Shown here piece after piece: positions 35,582-49,894 of a stretch of 64,000 nucleotides of DNA (positions are counted from its first letter, which is position 1; every line of letters starts with the position of its first letter). The position numbers were made by a program, and so were the translations under genes. Source of the stretch: Sciurus carolinensis (lineage: Eukaryota > Chordata > Mammalia > Rodentia > Sciuridae). The notes beneath the pieces are model-generated. The model had not been told where the DNA came from, ran no database searches, and worked only from the letters and a program-made list of their open reading frames with translations. The DNA is taken from NCBI RefSeq assembly GCF_902686445.1, contig NC_062219.1, forward strand, positions 106,455,160-106,519,159. The letters run 5' to 3'.

Positions 35582-36723
35582 TGTCAAAATACCTTTACGT
35601 TCATTATTAGTATTTGAACAACGTTCCAAGTCTTGTCTTGAAGATATAATATCTGTGTCAGATAAAGAAAAGTGTGTGTATACTGTACTCGGATTTGTCT
35701 ATGCTAGAGCCTTTGGGAGTTTGAGAAAGCCTCTATAATTATGAATAAAATTTTGTGTTTCTGTGTGTTTGTGGATTTATATCTGAGAATGTATTGTTTT
35801 GATCATATTTTTATATGGGTCAAGATTTAAAAAATAATAATAATAATTGTACTGGCTGATGGTAAGTTTTATTTTGATTAAACAAGACCACGAAAGGAAA
35901 TTATACATGGGCTACATTCCTTTCTCTATTAAATTGCTTTGGACAATGTTCTTACACATATGCAATCAACTTCACTGAGAAACTTTCCACTAAATGTTTA
36001 ATAATATTAATTGTTAAGGATGTGGTTAAGAAAATTTATGTGCTCAATTATTCAATGTCTTTTTCACATGAATTCACAGAAGAAATTTTCCTCTGATTTT
36101 AGTGCTGAAAACAATGATTTTCCCCACATAATCTAATGGTTTTTTTAATTCTCTTCATTTTAGTTGAAAAATGTGAGGAAGCTCTAAAGAAACATCCTGC
36201 TAACTTGTTGATAGAAACTCAAAATTGATTCAGTCCTACAGAAAGAAACTTGATGATAGCTATCAAAATTACAAATGCACTTGTTCTTTAATGTAGCAAT
36301 TCCATTTCTGAAGTTTACACCTTTCCATAAATACATTCATGCTTAAACACATACGAAATTATGTATGTTCAAATATCTTTACTGAAGCATTGTTTTTAAT
36401 ATCACAAAATTATAAACAATGAAATATTTATTAATAGGAGACTCATTAAATACATTTTGGCAGACCCTTATGATGGGATACCATATACCTTAAAAAATGA
36501 TGAAGAAAGTCTCTATATTTAAGAAGATCTCCATGATTTGTGATTCAGTAGGAAAGGAATCTAGTACACTGTGGTAGCATTTTTCTTTATTCATGACTGC
36601 ATGAAGACATTCTGGAAAGTTGTATTAATACCAGAAATATAAAAGCACTAACAGGGCAAGGGAGTTATAGTAAAAATAGGATTGCTCTTATGCACACTAT
36701 TTTCTCTTAAGAAACATAAAAAT
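35582..36723. other. Intergenic, nothing firm recognised
   Basis: AT-rich. A splice-acceptor-like sequence at 36163 is followed by 21 open codons (see rejected items). Confidence 0.4.
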
Positions 36724-36793
36724 AATGCGAGGTTTGTAGTTCAATTTGTAGAGTGTTTGCCTAACATGTACAAGGCCCTGAGCAGTTCCCAGC

Positions 36794-36830
<37 letters not shown>
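36724..36830 (+). repeat. ID SINE with CA-repeat tail
   Basis: gcgaggtttgtagttcaatt...gtgtttgcctaacatgtacaaggccctgag, ending in about 17 AC units (36796-36830) in place of a poly(A). Confidence 0.8.
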
Positions 36831-36833
<3 letters not shown>

Positions 36834-39800
36834 GAAACAAGAATATAGTACTGGTCATGTCTAAAATAAATACACAATTATACCACAATAAAATAAAATT
36901 TAAATTAATCTTAGAAAAACAAAAGGTTTTTTTGGCACACATGATTTTGGGATCAACTCTAAATTCAAAGTTCATAATTTTATAATCAAACTCACTGTTT
37001 TTGTCATTAACTTGTGAAAACTTAAGTTGGATTTTTGAATAGCACTGTATCATGAACTCAAATGTAAATGAGGTGTTAAAATGTTAAGTAAGTACTAGTT
37101 TTATGGTAGATATTAAATGATCCAGCAAATACACATTTTTAGATTATAATTGATATTAAATACAAAATTGAGAAATTCTAATACATAAATCATGGTTTTC
37201 AAGAAAATGTACCTAGAAAATATCTAAGGATGGCAAGGTGAGGAATTACTGTACTTAAGAATGAAAGCATTTGACTTAAATCTTAATTCCTTACTTACTA
37301 GTTATATGGCCTTGAGTAACCTGACCCTATTCCTCATAGTTAATTGGAGACACTCATTACTACCTCAAATAGTTATTGTAAGGGTTGAACAAAATTATGT
37401 TTCTGAAAACATGGATCTGACCAAAATTAAGTAAAACAACTTCAGTTTCAACTTCCACAAAATTAGAAGTTGAAGTATTAAACTTTAAGATCCCTCCTGT
37501 TTTAATAAGGATCATTCAAGGAAAGCAAAATATCAGGGTTAGAAATTTTGATTATTTTTTAATCCCTAATTTACTTTAGCTGTTGTTGGGGCTGAGTTTT
37601 ACTAGTGTCAAGAAAAAAAAAATCACATGGAAATTGAACTATGCTATAATTTTCCAGAGTGGGAGAACATTTAAATACTGCTAGTGATAGTGATATTTTC
37701 CCTAATTTTGAAATTAAAGTCATTCAAAATGCAAGGTACTTATACCATGGTGCATTTCCTACATCCTTGAAGAAACTGAGAAATTTATTTTCTCAATTAA
37801 ATATTGACAAAAAGAGAGATGAATCATTTATATGACTGTACTTTATACAAAAAGACATGGATATTGTACGTTCTGTGTAACTTCAATGATTTCCAATGTT
37901 AATATAGACTATGCAGGAATTAGTAGTTGAAATTACCACCTATCTCCTTGTCTGAGCACAAGAAGATAACTGTGAAGTGTATGGGTAAAGACGGATGAGA
38001 GGCAAGTATGTTTTTGAAACATTTCTAAATATGTTTTTTAGTCACCTTTAATGCTTCTGACTGCCTCAGATTCAGACCTAGGTTTTTTCCATTTTTGTCT
38101 TATTACTATTAAGCCGAACTCCTTCTATCTTTCAGAAAACCTAGTATTCAAATATTTAAGTGATATCCCTGGACATGTAATGATACCTTGATACAATGCA
38201 AAAGGAGAGAAAAACAATTCGATTAAATGGTAAAAATACAACAAAAATATTTTTTGTGACCTACTACTAATCAAACAGAAAGACTGCTGCAGTGAGTAGT
38301 AGGTACAAAGGTTCCTCATCTCAAACATCTCAGACTTCCTCTGTCAAGGTCACACCACCATCACAAGATCACTTCCCTCACGTCACTGCAGGACAAGCTC
38401 TCCTTTATTTACAAACTACCATTTGCCAGTGCAGAAATTCACACAATAGAAGAAGAAGTGCACATTTAATCAGTTCATTTTTTGCCTTGAGCAAGGATAA
38501 GTAATCTGAAACACACTACCGATTTAGGAGGAAAATACAGCCATACCTGTGACTTTCTTATTGACATAATAAAATGACATCAATGTTTTAAAATGAAATG
38601 TATAAACATTTTAAAAGTGTGATACACATGAATCATTACTTTAATCTCTATGTATAATGAAATCAGTCCAGGTATTCAAACAAGAATCTACTGTATGTAG
38701 TAAAATACAGTATTTCTGAATCATCAAGGTGGACTCATACAATTCTCAGACAGGAACACAAAGGTTGATCAGATAATCTTCATCTGAAAGCCATTTGCAC
38801 TTTCTGTATACATGGCTGAAGATCATATTTACCTGGGCACAAAGAAAACTTTTCAAACATGCTGTGATACACACATATAAAGGACAGTTTGTTTTCAAAG
38901 ATAAAGATATCAAAGTTTACATCTCAGCTACATCATCCAACTTCTAACCATTTTCAGTCCTAAGAAGTGAAAATAAAACTTCAGTTTTACTTATTTTCTT
39001 CTTATATCTACTGGGTTTACAGGATAGCCATCAGCTGTTTCTAAAGGATGTATTTAGATACCATTTCTGTGTTCTTATTCAGTAGATGTCCCAGGATTGC
39101 AGAATATGGTATTCTTTTCTATTTTTAGATATAGCAACAAATCTTACTTGGATTTCTTCTGTGTCTCACTATCACATTCCCCATGGGAACTCTTTGGTAT
39201 TCCTATATAACTTAAAATAAGTACTAAATATATCATATGACCTTTAAAATTATTTAAGTCATCTCATAACAGTTTCACAAATATTACCATTTATACATAG
39301 CAAATTAATAATAAAACAAGAGAGAAATTTAAAAATAAAATATAAGAAAGAAACAGAACCAAATCATTGTACCAAAAGTAATAGAGGATTGTGCAAGCAG
39401 TGTGAATCATAAAACCTGATGGGGCTTGACATCTTATCCTTTAGTTTATATGCTATGGGATTTTAGGCAAATTAATTTCTATAAGCTTTAACTTTATCTT
39501 TAAGGAAGGATGGACAAAAACAATAATACTGTCCATGAAAGATGACTGTAAAAATTAACAATGATTTAAGTAAAGAGATTGGCCTACAATTGCTGTTGTT
39601 CTTGCTATTCTATCATTTTTATTATCATCATCCACAAATTGTAAAGATTTACTGACATTTAGGGATTTATCTTCAATGGAAAGTATGAGAAGAGCACTGT
39701 CATCTACAGGTTGTGACCAACGGTCATAAGGAAAAGTCACCCATGCTCAAATATTACTACACCACAACTCAGATTTTACCAATGCTCAATCCTTTGTCTT

Positions 39801-40244
39801 CAACTACAGAAAGTCTGGCTGTTAAAATTCAAATGATATTTGGGTAGGATTTAAACCACAGAAAAAGTGACAGGAAGAAGGAAGTTAGCAGATAAATCTT
39901 TCATCATCTTTCACTTGAATGCACTATTCGAAATATGTTGATTCCTGTAACGCTTTTGCAGATGTCAACCAGGATCTGTCAACTGCACTTGTGAAAGCTA
40001 TTACTAGATTAGTGATGTACACTTCCATGTGCCCTCTCCCTCCTCCCTTATCACACTCTCCTTTCTCCTTCACTCCTGCTTCCCTGGAATGGCATTCCTC
40101 AATAAACTTAGCACTTAATTTCTTGTCTCAAGCTTTGTTTTCCAGAGAATCTGAGCTATTAGTCTTAAATAGAATCCACAGGGGAAATATCATGCAGTGG
40201 AACCATGATGTGCTCACACCTTTTGCAGTGGAACTAGGACCATA
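36831..40244. other. Intergenic, with MIR-like relics
   Basis: MIR-like traces at about 37255-37400 (tatggccttgagtaacctga) and 39410-39520 (gggattttaggcaaattaat). No gene recognised; short frames lack domains. Confidence 0.4.
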
Positions 40245-40690
40245 AGTTTTCCAGCTATCTTAATCAGCTTTTCCATCACTGGGACCAAATGATCTGACAA
40301 GAACAATTTTAGATGAGAGAAAGTTTATTTGGTACTCAGTTACAGAGGTCTCAGACCACAGACAGCCAACTCCATTGCTCTGGACCCAGGTGAGACAAAA
40401 CACCATAGCAGAAGGGTGTGACGGAGGAAAGCAGCTCAGAACATGGCAATCAAGAAGCAGAGAGAGCTCTTCTCACCCAGGGGAAAATTAAGCCCCAAAG
40501 GCACACCCCCAGTGACCTACATCCACCAGCCACATTCTACCTGCAGACTGCTACAACTCTGTTAATCCATATCAATGCATTAATCCACTGGTTAAGTTAA
40601 TCCTCTCATAACCCAATCCTCTCACCTCTGAACATTCTTGCATTTTTCATGCATGAGCTTTTGGGAAACTCCTCATATCTACCATAACAT
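40245..40690. repeat. Interspersed repeat, class unresolved
   Basis: acaagaacaattttagatgagagaaagtttattt...ccattgctctggaccca...aagcagctcagaacatggcaatcaagaagc...aacccaatcctctcacctctgaacattc is a recognisable mammalian repeat pattern, probably LTR-derived. I cannot name the family. Confidence 0.45.
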
Positions 40691-41069
40691 CAACCTTATT
40701 TGAGCTCTTTTCCATCTTTCATTTGCCTACTAGCTCTTTCTTCAGTTGAGTATAGACCTCGTGATAATCATCTTTCCTGGTCTTGGTGGGTGGTATCTTT
40801 GATGAACATAAAGCTAGGTTCCATCCTAGTACCATTAATAGTAGTCATTGATCATAATGGGACATAACTACTGTTTTCTTAATCCAAATTCTTCCCCATA
40901 TTAGTTACTTAACTTATTCATTATTTGCCCAGTTTATCAAGCAAAAACCTAGAATTCATTCTCTCTTTTACTAAAGTGCCACATCCAGTCTCTTAGTAAA
41001 TACTGTCAGCTTTCTGAAAAATATTTCCAAACTGAACCCATCTTTTTTCCATTTCTACTGCTATAAACC

Positions 41070-42130
41070 CAGTTCAATAAACAGACACTTCTCAAAAGAA
41101 GATACAAATGGCCAACAAATACATGAAAAAATATAAGTGCATTTCCCCACATCATTAAAAATTGGGGAAATGCAAATCAAAACCAAGAATAAAAATAAAA
41201 ATAAATGCTGGATAGGATGTTGATAAAAAGGAAAAGTTTTACACTGTTAGTGAGACAGTAAATTAATGCAATTGCTATGGAAATCAGTATGGAGTTTCCT
41301 TAAAAGACTAGGCATGACCCAGCTATACCACCTCTTGGTATTTACCCTGAAGAATAAAAGGCATCTTACTACAATGATACATGGATACCCATGTTTATAG
41401 CAGCACAATTCACAATTGCCAAACTATGGAACCAGCCTATCTAGGATAGTCCATCAATGGATGAATGTATAAAGAAACCTATGTACATATATGAATACAC
41501 CACAGTGAATCTTATCATTATATTCATACATAAGAAATTAATTTTTTAAAAAACTATAGGTAAATGGCAGAAAGATCAATAGGAGGAAGGGAGCAGGAGG
41601 TGGGGAAAGGGAAGGAGAAGAAGAGGTACTAGGGCCTGAATTTGAATAAGATATATTCCATGCTCGTGTGATTATATCAAAATGGATCCTACTGTCATGT
41701 GTAAATAAAAAGAACCAATAAAAGAAAAAAAAATGTGGAATGTATACACAATGGAGTTTGTTTCAGCCATAAAGAAAAATGAAATTATGTCCATTGCAGG
41801 ATAATGGATGGAACTAGAGACCACCGTGTTAAGTAAAATAAGTCAAACTCGGAAGTCAAGGGCCCCATGTTTTCTCTCATATGTGGAAGCTAAAGAGGAA
41901 ACAGGAAAAAAAAAAATGATTGGGTGGATCTCCTATAAAATCAAAGGGCGATCAGTAGAGGAAAGAAGCTAAGTGATGGGAAGAGGGGAGGAAAGAGGGA
42001 AGTGCTGAGGAATGATACTGGCCAAATTATATTATTATATTGTGTGCATGTATGAATATGTAACAACAAATCCCTTCAACATGTACAGCTATAACGCACC
42101 AAAAAAAATAAAGAAATTAAAAAAAAAAAT
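41070..42130 (+). mobile_element. Two joined L1 3' ends
   Basis: First piece 41070-41728: aaacagacacttctcaaaag...cagcacaattcacaattgcc, 3'UTR, A-rich tail. The second piece begins at about 41735 with gtggaatgtatacacaatgg, within ORF2, and runs to its own tail at 42130. Both are older copies with broken frames. Confidence 0.75.
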
Positions 42131-43142
42131 GTTTTGAACCACCATTTTCTCTGTAATGGATCTGGAAGAAAAACCTTTACCTCTTCTGGCAACTTTTGTT
42201 CTTTCTCGTATCACCTGATACACTCATGTGGAAGTCATAATTTAAGATAATTTGTATCATGCCATTCTATTTTCAACAGCTTCTCGTTTGTAACATAAAT
42301 CCAAAGCCCTCTTTCTTCTCTTCCTCATATACCATTCTCTTTTGCTTTAATTGGTATTTGATCACAATGATCTAAACCCACAACTAAACAACTTTATTGC
42401 ACCCAAAACCAACTCATAAATGATCATTTTTTTCAATGTTCTGAAGATTGAAACAATAAAGCTTCATGATAGCAAGAATCAAAGGAATTTATTAAAACCT
42501 TGTAAAAATGTTAGCCACTAACTGAATAATAACATCTTTCAGTAATTGACTCATTAGTTGAACAGGGGTAGTTAATCCACAATGAATAGTACTGGGACAG
42601 GAAAGGGACCCATGCTCAAGGGAGGACATTATACTCTGCTAGGATATCATTTTTTTTTCAGTATATTTTGCTTATTTTCCCCTTATTTTTCTCTTTAGAG
42701 TTTGTTTTTTTTTGTTTTTTTTTTTTTTTTTATTACTTAATGTCACTAGTATTGACAATACAGTTTCAGGGTTTTATGTTCAAATTCAATCACTCTGATA
42801 CTTATGAGGTACTTACTTTGTGCCCCAAGTTCTTCTAGGCGCACAGAAAACCACAGTGCACTCATGCTCTGTAAGTGGCTTTTGAATGATAACAGGCACA
42901 AAAGAAACACTATGTCTTCCTCCATTCATTCATGAATAATTTGATCACTCTGCCAATATTTTCTGGGGAAGCTACTGTGTCCCATTGCTAGGTGCTGAGA
43001 GAGGGACCCAAAAATAAATCAGACACAGTTGTTACCTTCCAGAAACACATATAGGAAAATCTATGTGAAGAAATATTCACGAGTTTATCCAATATGATTT
43101 TTGTCAGGAAATGTGAAAGCTTTAAAGACCAGTGAGATTTAG
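42131..43142. other. Intergenic, with a T-run at 42703-42731
   Basis: Otherwise mixed sequence. Part of 42790-42850 resembles a MIR core (cttactttgtgccccaagtt). Confidence 0.4.
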
Positions 43143-43216
43143 AGTTGGGGGTGCAGCTCTGTAGTACAGCACCTGCTTAGCATGTGAAAGACCCAGGGTT
43201 CAATACCCCAAAGGGA
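43143..43216 (+). repeat. ID SINE
   Basis: gttgggggtgcagctctgtag...cacctgcttagcatgtgaaagacccagggttcaat: diverged ID element. Confidence 0.75.
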
Positions 43217-46200
43217 AAAAGGTTAGTGTGATTAAATGCTTGTGCCTGGTGTGTAAGAATGGACTCAAATTTGCTAGGTTGATAAAGTGAAGTATCCTGC
43301 AGTCAGGAGGAAAGGATGTACAAAAGAGAAGAAGAAAACTACCTGGTTGGTTTGGGAAAACAGATAGTTGTGGTATGAAGAGGAAAATAGGCTAATAGCC
43401 AAGCAATTAGAGAGAAATCCTAAACACTATAGGAAGATTAATTGAACCCATGCTTTAAGACAACCATGTGTGTCCCAGGGAGAGGAGGAACAAGACCACT
43501 GGAAGGAAATCACAGGTAAATGTCCAAAGACTAATGACCTTAGAGTATAAAAGATGGTAAAAAGATCTTCAGCTGTCATTATAGACAATGGGGAACAAGT
43601 GAAAGTCTTTTTCATACTGTATTTTTATAAACACACCTGAAAATGGAATGGAAGATGAACAGATTTGGGAAAACCAATAGGAGGCCAGTGAGAGACAGTA
43701 GCAAATAAGAATGCCAAGTATGATTTGAGAAATCTTGTCGTAGAATAATGTGCTGTGACCTTAGGCTTAAGGGAGAAGAGAAAGACAGAGCAAAGATGAC
43801 TCAAAACCTACCCTGGGAGAAGTAGAGGGGGTTGCCACTATAATTGGGAACATGGGAACAGAAAGTTGTTCTCAGTCAGAAAGTGGTGAGTCTAATTTTA
43901 GACACAATGGTTTAAGTGTCTGCAGAAAATTCAATAATTTATTCAACAGAGGACTCTGGACCTAAGAAGAAATAGTATAACTGCAAACAGATTTTTCACA
44001 TTGAAACCTTAGAATTAGATGAAGTGATAGAAGGAGAGTGCATAGAAGAAAAAGGAAAATATTGAAATGACAGGGAACAAGTTATTCTTATTTGACATGG
44101 AAAATATTTCAAGCTTTTTGTGAAATTGAAACCATATGAAACTCATAATCAAAAACACCTTCCTGTTTTTTCCTTCTCTAATCCAATTCTTCATCAGTAA
44201 CCATCATTCAACATTCCCATTTAATGATTTTCTTGCTGATAGTAGAATAAAAGACCCTATAATGGTTAAGAAATAGTTCTATAAAGCAGAAAGCTATTTC
44301 CTCTCTTGACCACTCTTGAAGAGATATGAAGTTCTGAGATACAGCCAGAAAAAGTAAGAAATTATTTCTCCAACTATTCATGACAAAAAGACAAAAAAGA
44401 AAAAGGGTAATGTATAGCTTCCTGTATACAGATGTAAATTCAGGCATTTGAAGGCTATTATTCCTTACTAAATTTTAGAAGACTATTAGACAGCAAAAAT
44501 CTTAGGTTTCCATTTGAAAACTGTCTAATAAACACAATTGCACACAAGGCCCAGATGACAAAACCCACCATCTCTGAACTCTGCTCCTGCCACCCCTCTT
44601 TGGCATGCTGTCATAGCTTAGATTGACTTTATTGTGCTTTTATTGCATGACAGTTCCTTTACTGTTGCAGGACATGCTACTCCACTACCAAATATGTACA
44701 TTCTCCCAGATATGTACATGTCCCCAGGTGGACTCAGTTCATTTAGGGCCTTGTTCAGAGGCTGATATCTTCTCAGAGAAAATTTCATCTGTCTCACACA
44801 TATATAAAATCACATACCTCTCACCTCTTACCCTTATTCAATCACTGTTAATGCTAAGGTTATATCATAAAAAAATTACTTATTATCTTTCTCACTCACA
44901 AATCTATAAGTGGCCAAGAGGATAGCACCTCTCTTTTATTTACTATTTTACTCCCAGAACCACAGCTGGATCTAAGAATTTTTTGACAGAATGAGGAAAG
45001 AAATTGATTTATTGCATTTTTAAACCTCAAATATCCCTCCATGCTATTCTATTCACTGTGGAAAAAAATAGGTTGATAGTTCTACAAAAACTAATGAAAA
45101 CAGTTCTCTCTTGATTTTGCCTCTAAATTGTAGGACTTAGATATGCTCAATAATGATCTCCAGACTTATGCATATACTCTTATGATGAAATAATTAAAAG
45201 ACAAAGCTGCAGAAAAATGGAATGAAACTCATTAGATTTTTGTTACTTTGCATATTCTTAATCAATAAATCCCCAAACTATTATACCATATGTGGATTGA
45301 TGAATATTTAAAGAGGGATCCTTATAATCAAAATAGTGGCGTACAACTCATATTTTTAGGTCCCAAATACTGAAGTGCTATCAACAAACAATCAAAATAC
45401 AACAAAAATACAACAAAAATAATTCAATTGTTTTTCAGCTTAATCTTGCTTTCACATGATTTGTTTGCATTTTGTTTCAACATTAATATAACCAAAAGTG
45501 CTATACTGGCCAATTTTTTGTTCACTTGTTTGTTTTCAATAAAAGGAGTCCTCACATTCATGTACAATTTATATAACTACATCTCAGTTTTCACAATCTA
45601 TGGTCATATCATTCTAATTATAATTTTGGTATTTCAAAGTAGATTAATAAATATATTACAAACAGCTTATGTATTTTCTTGAGACCACTGTAAATGTGTA
45701 GTAGAAAAATAATGAAAATTACATTGTCTGACAACCTACTTTGTGCCAATCACTGTAAAATCTCTGCCATTTTACTTTTATAAAGCAAGTATTCTCAATT
45801 TTTAAAAACTGAAATTAAAATTCAGAAAAATCACCTAACTTGAACAAGTTTTTCAAAACTGGTCAATTCCAAAATTGATATTTCAGAAGAGGTTTAATTC
45901 CAGAGGTCTTTTCTGTTCATACAAGCAACATGATTTCTTGGGAGGGAAAAACAAGATATAAAATAGAGAAATGGGTTACCTTGCATGCAAGCAGGGACAG
46001 TAATAAAATTAACATTGACTTTTCCCCTGTGGAGTTCAACTCTCTGTGTTTGTGTACAAAAATGTCACACTCACCTTCTTCATACAGGACATGAACTTTG
46101 AATAATCATTCTAATAGTTTTCCCCAGTAAATGCAATAACCCACATTGATAAGACACCTGGGTTGAGTAATATCCTATGTCAGAGGAAAAGTGAGAGATG

Positions 46201-46788
46201 ACCACAGCTCACAGAATTTACCTTCTTCTGAACATCATTCTCTAACCAAAGTCCAGCAAACTCATCAAAAAGCATCTCACACCATCCTCAGAGATTCCAG
46301 AAAAGAGGAAAGTTAATACCTGTAGGGCAAGGATCTTTTACTGAATGGTCCAGCAAGGGAAAGGATTATTATCTCTCACATGGATATACTTAACTGTCTC
46401 CCTTTGCCAAGTGATTCTGCCCCATGTTTATAATTAAAGGTAACACTACCCCAAAAGCATCTGAGATGGAAGCGATCAGGGAAAAAAATCAAACTCTCTC
46501 CAGTTCCAGGATATGCAGAGCTTTATCTGTGAGGTTTCAATCATCAAACACCTCCCCGCCCCCTCATCAAACAGGCAGGAACAATATAAGCGGGCAAATT
46601 ATCACTAGAACCTTTGCTTCTATCTCAGAAACACAGTAAATAGTAGGGGAAGAGAAGGTTCTGCACACAGAAATAAGAAGGATGCAAATAGAGTTGAGCC
46701 AATGCAATCAACTATAATTTTTAAAACTAATAAATATTTTAGAAAAGATTCAATATTACTTTTGTTGCTGCTTTTATTTTATATGCAG
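43217..46788. other. Intergenic, with a MIR-like relic near 45715-45905
   Basis: acctactttgtgccaatcac...gccattttacttttataaagc is MIR-like. A TATA-like gaacaatataagcgg lies at 46579-46593, about 200 bp before the orphan exon candidate. No gene recognised. Confidence 0.4.
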
Positions 46789-46899
46789 TTTCAAACAAGG
46801 AGTCCTGTGTGCTATATATATACAGCTTCAGAAACAGAAAATGACCAACTCATGCTTCCTGTCCAGAGGATCCAAAGGAATTTTATATCAGAAATAAAG
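46789..46899 (+). other. Orphan candidate exon, 37 open codons
   Basis: A strong pyrimidine-rich acceptor (ttattttatatgcag) opens a 111-nt stretch ending at donor AAAG/gtaaca. The stretch is exactly 37 codons and open from end to end (begins FQTRSPVCY, ends FISEIK). It lies 3.4 kb before the ATG exon of the CRISP-like gene, so it could be a leader exon or a relic. It does not align convincingly with any CRISP exon. Prediction from splice signals only. Confidence 0.25.
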
Positions 46900-47764
46900 G
46901 TAACATGAGTAACATTTCTATAAATGATAGAAGTTAAAGAAAGGTTAATATTAGTCGAATACTTCTTCAAATTATTATTTAAATAATTCTAGTAACACAT
47001 AAAAGCATAGGAATGAACATAAAAATATTTGCTCCTAATTGTGTATTAAATCTTAAATGCTATTCTTTTTTCTTCTAGGAAGATCATTTATTTAAATATA
47101 CATCTTAAAGAGTAAAAGTAAGGTCATTTACAAAGTATTAAAATTTATACATAGTTAAAATACTACTTCAGAGTGTTTATAAAATTTTAATTCTTACAGC
47201 CAAATATAGTTCTGTTAACTAAACAGTCTTGGGGTAAAAATGATTTCTTAAAGGCAACAACAAAACAAAAATATTTACAGAAGCTTATATATTTTAAAGG
47301 ATTAATTACAACTTTCCATTACTTATTGTAACAACAAATATACTTTCATGGGCATTTTACAGACTTAACAATGAAATATAAAGATTTTTTTAAAACAGCA
47401 ACTAGATTTCATAAATGTTTTCAGTCTCATGGCAATATAATTATATGTCTCTAAACAACTTAGTGAATATTTTGATATATAGAGTGAAATGCATAATCTA
47501 GTAATTATGTTTATAAAACTAACTTTTAAAAAATGATAATCTACTCCAAAATTTCAACATTAAATGCCCCAAAGCATTGTTCTATTGAGCTAAATGTAAT
47601 TTTGTCTGTGTAAACTATTTCCTAATTTTTTTAGACAATTGCAGAAAAGGAAGGAAGGGAAAGAGGGAGGGAGAAACTGATAGGAAGATGAAAAATACAG
47701 GCAGAAATAGCTAAACTGGGCAATTTTTATTGGAATGGAAACATATTTTTTAAATGAGTTGTCC
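46900..47764. other. Intergenic, AT-rich
   Basis: No frame, exon or repeat family recognised. Confidence 0.45.
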
Positions 47765-48505
47765 TAATGACGTGACACTTTTTTGTCTCTATGTACCTAA
47801 TACTCCAGATAACTCATAAAAATGAAATCACACATCTACAAAATTGTCCTTCGTATCTGGTTTATTTTAGTTAGCATAATGTCCTCAAGTTTTGTCTGTG
47901 TCTTAGAATATGTCAAGGTTTCATTTTAAGGTTAATTCCATTGTGTGTATGTACTACATTTTGTTTATCCATATGCCATAAGCCATTTGGGCTGTTTGAA
48001 GCTTTGGGCTATTATGAATGATGCTGTTGTGGACATTGGTACACAAATATCTGTTCTAATTACTGCTTTCATTTCTTTGGGGTGTACATTCACACGTGGA
48101 ATTCCTAGGTTGTATGGAAATTCCATTACTTAATTTTGGGAGGAATCACCACATTGCTTTCCACAGTGACTACACTCCAATTACTATGCCCCAGCAATAC
48201 AGAAGCATTCTACAGCCTTAACAATACTTGTTATTTCTGAGGTTTTCTGTTTGTTTGTTTTGGTTTGGTCTGATAACTTAATGAGTGTGAATTATAGTTC
48301 ACATTTCATTGTGGTTTTTATTTGAACTTCTCCAATTATGAATAGTTTGAGCATCTTATCTTAAACCTATATTTGTGATCAGAAGATACAACCTTAAGTA
48401 GTGTTTTCTTGAGTAGAAATATCTATTCAAGTCTTTTGCCTATTTTCTCACTCACTTGTCTCTGTTTAGAATTTTTTTGGTGAAAATATATTATTCTGGT
48501 ATGCA

Positions 48506-48544
<39 letters not shown>

Positions 48545-49605
48545 GTCACATATATTTATATATGTATATATACATACATCCTTTTAGAAATATTTATTCA
48601 AGTCTTTTGTCCATTTTCTCGCTCATTTGTTTCTGTTTAGAATTTTTCTGATGAAAATAAATTTTTCTTATATATATATATACATATATATATATACACA
48701 CACACACATATGTGTGTATATACATATATATACACACACAAACCCACACACATACACAAAGGCTATATGTATATATATCCTTTGTAAAAATATCTATTCA
48801 AGTTTTTTGCCCAATTTTTAAATTGTGTAGATTGGGGTTTTTGTTGATTTATAGATATTCTTTATATCTGTTAGGTATTAATTCTGTATCACATACATGA
48901 ATTGCAAATATTTTTCTCCCATTGTGTAGGTAGCTATTCCCTCTCTTGATAGTGTTTTTGACAGACAAAAGTTTTTAATTTTGATGAAACCCAATTTATC
49001 TACTTTTTTGTTACCTGTGTTTGTGATATCATCCAAGACATCATAGCCAAATTTGTCATTAAACTTTTCCTGTTTTCCTTAAGATTTTTTTAGTTTTAAC
49101 TCTCTTTTTTTTAAATTTTGGCACTTGATGCTATTTTTTAAATTATTTTTATACATAAGGGCTCAACTTCATTCTTTCACATGTGAAAATCCAGTTTTTC
49201 CAAAACCATCCCTATTCCCATGAATAGTTTGCCCCATTCCATTAAATGTTATTGTTAACCTTGCTGAAAATCGTAAGACCATAAATGAGTTTATTTTGCA
49301 CTCTCTTTTCTTTGCCGTTGATCTACACGTCTTTCCTTTTGCCCATATCACACTGTGTTGTATGCTGTAACTTTGTAGTAAATTTTGAGATCAGGAAATA
49401 TGTATCCTCTAACTCTTCTTTGTTATAAATTGTTTTCACTATTCACAGTTCCTTGAGATTTCACAGAAATTTTAGTATGAATTTTTCTACTTCTACAAAA
49501 AACATTTATCATCAGTATTTTGATAGAGATTGCATGGACTCTATAGTTCACCTGGGTCTTCTTGACATCTTAACAATATTGTCTTTCAAACCATGAATAT
49601 TGATA
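47765..49605 (-). mobile_element. Ancient L1 LINE, reversed, with microsatellites
   Basis: Antisense L1 landmarks: gtttatccatatgccataag, gggctattatgaatgatgct, gacagacaaaagtttttaat and gattgcatggactctatag. It is interrupted by a CA microsatellite (48509-48539) and a TA/CA tract (48668-48778), around which a segment (caagtcttttgcctattttctc) appears twice. Confidence 0.7.
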
Positions 49606-49894
49606 TTATTATTATAATTATTAACTAAATTAAATAAGGAAAACAAAACCTGTGAGAAAAATAGAAAACTTCAGACCCCTTATTAATACAAAACATAACC
49701 CAGGTGGATTGTGGATTAGTCATTGCAAATTCCATGCAAATATAATTGGTTTCATGGTTAAGAGAGATGCATGAAGGGAGGTGAGCATTCTGATATCTGA
49801 AGGTACCTGTCTAGAGCTATCAGACTTAAGAATGTGTAGATTATATGAAGGAATTGCTTAAAATTCAGAGCTTCAGCTGTCACCTTCGAAGACT

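Noticed and set aside
36163..36228. Acceptor-like ttctcttcattttag followed by 21 open codons (VEKCEEALKKHPAN...)
   Set aside because: It ends in a stop with a single cysteine and matches neither a CRISP exon nor a beta-defensin exon; likely chance.
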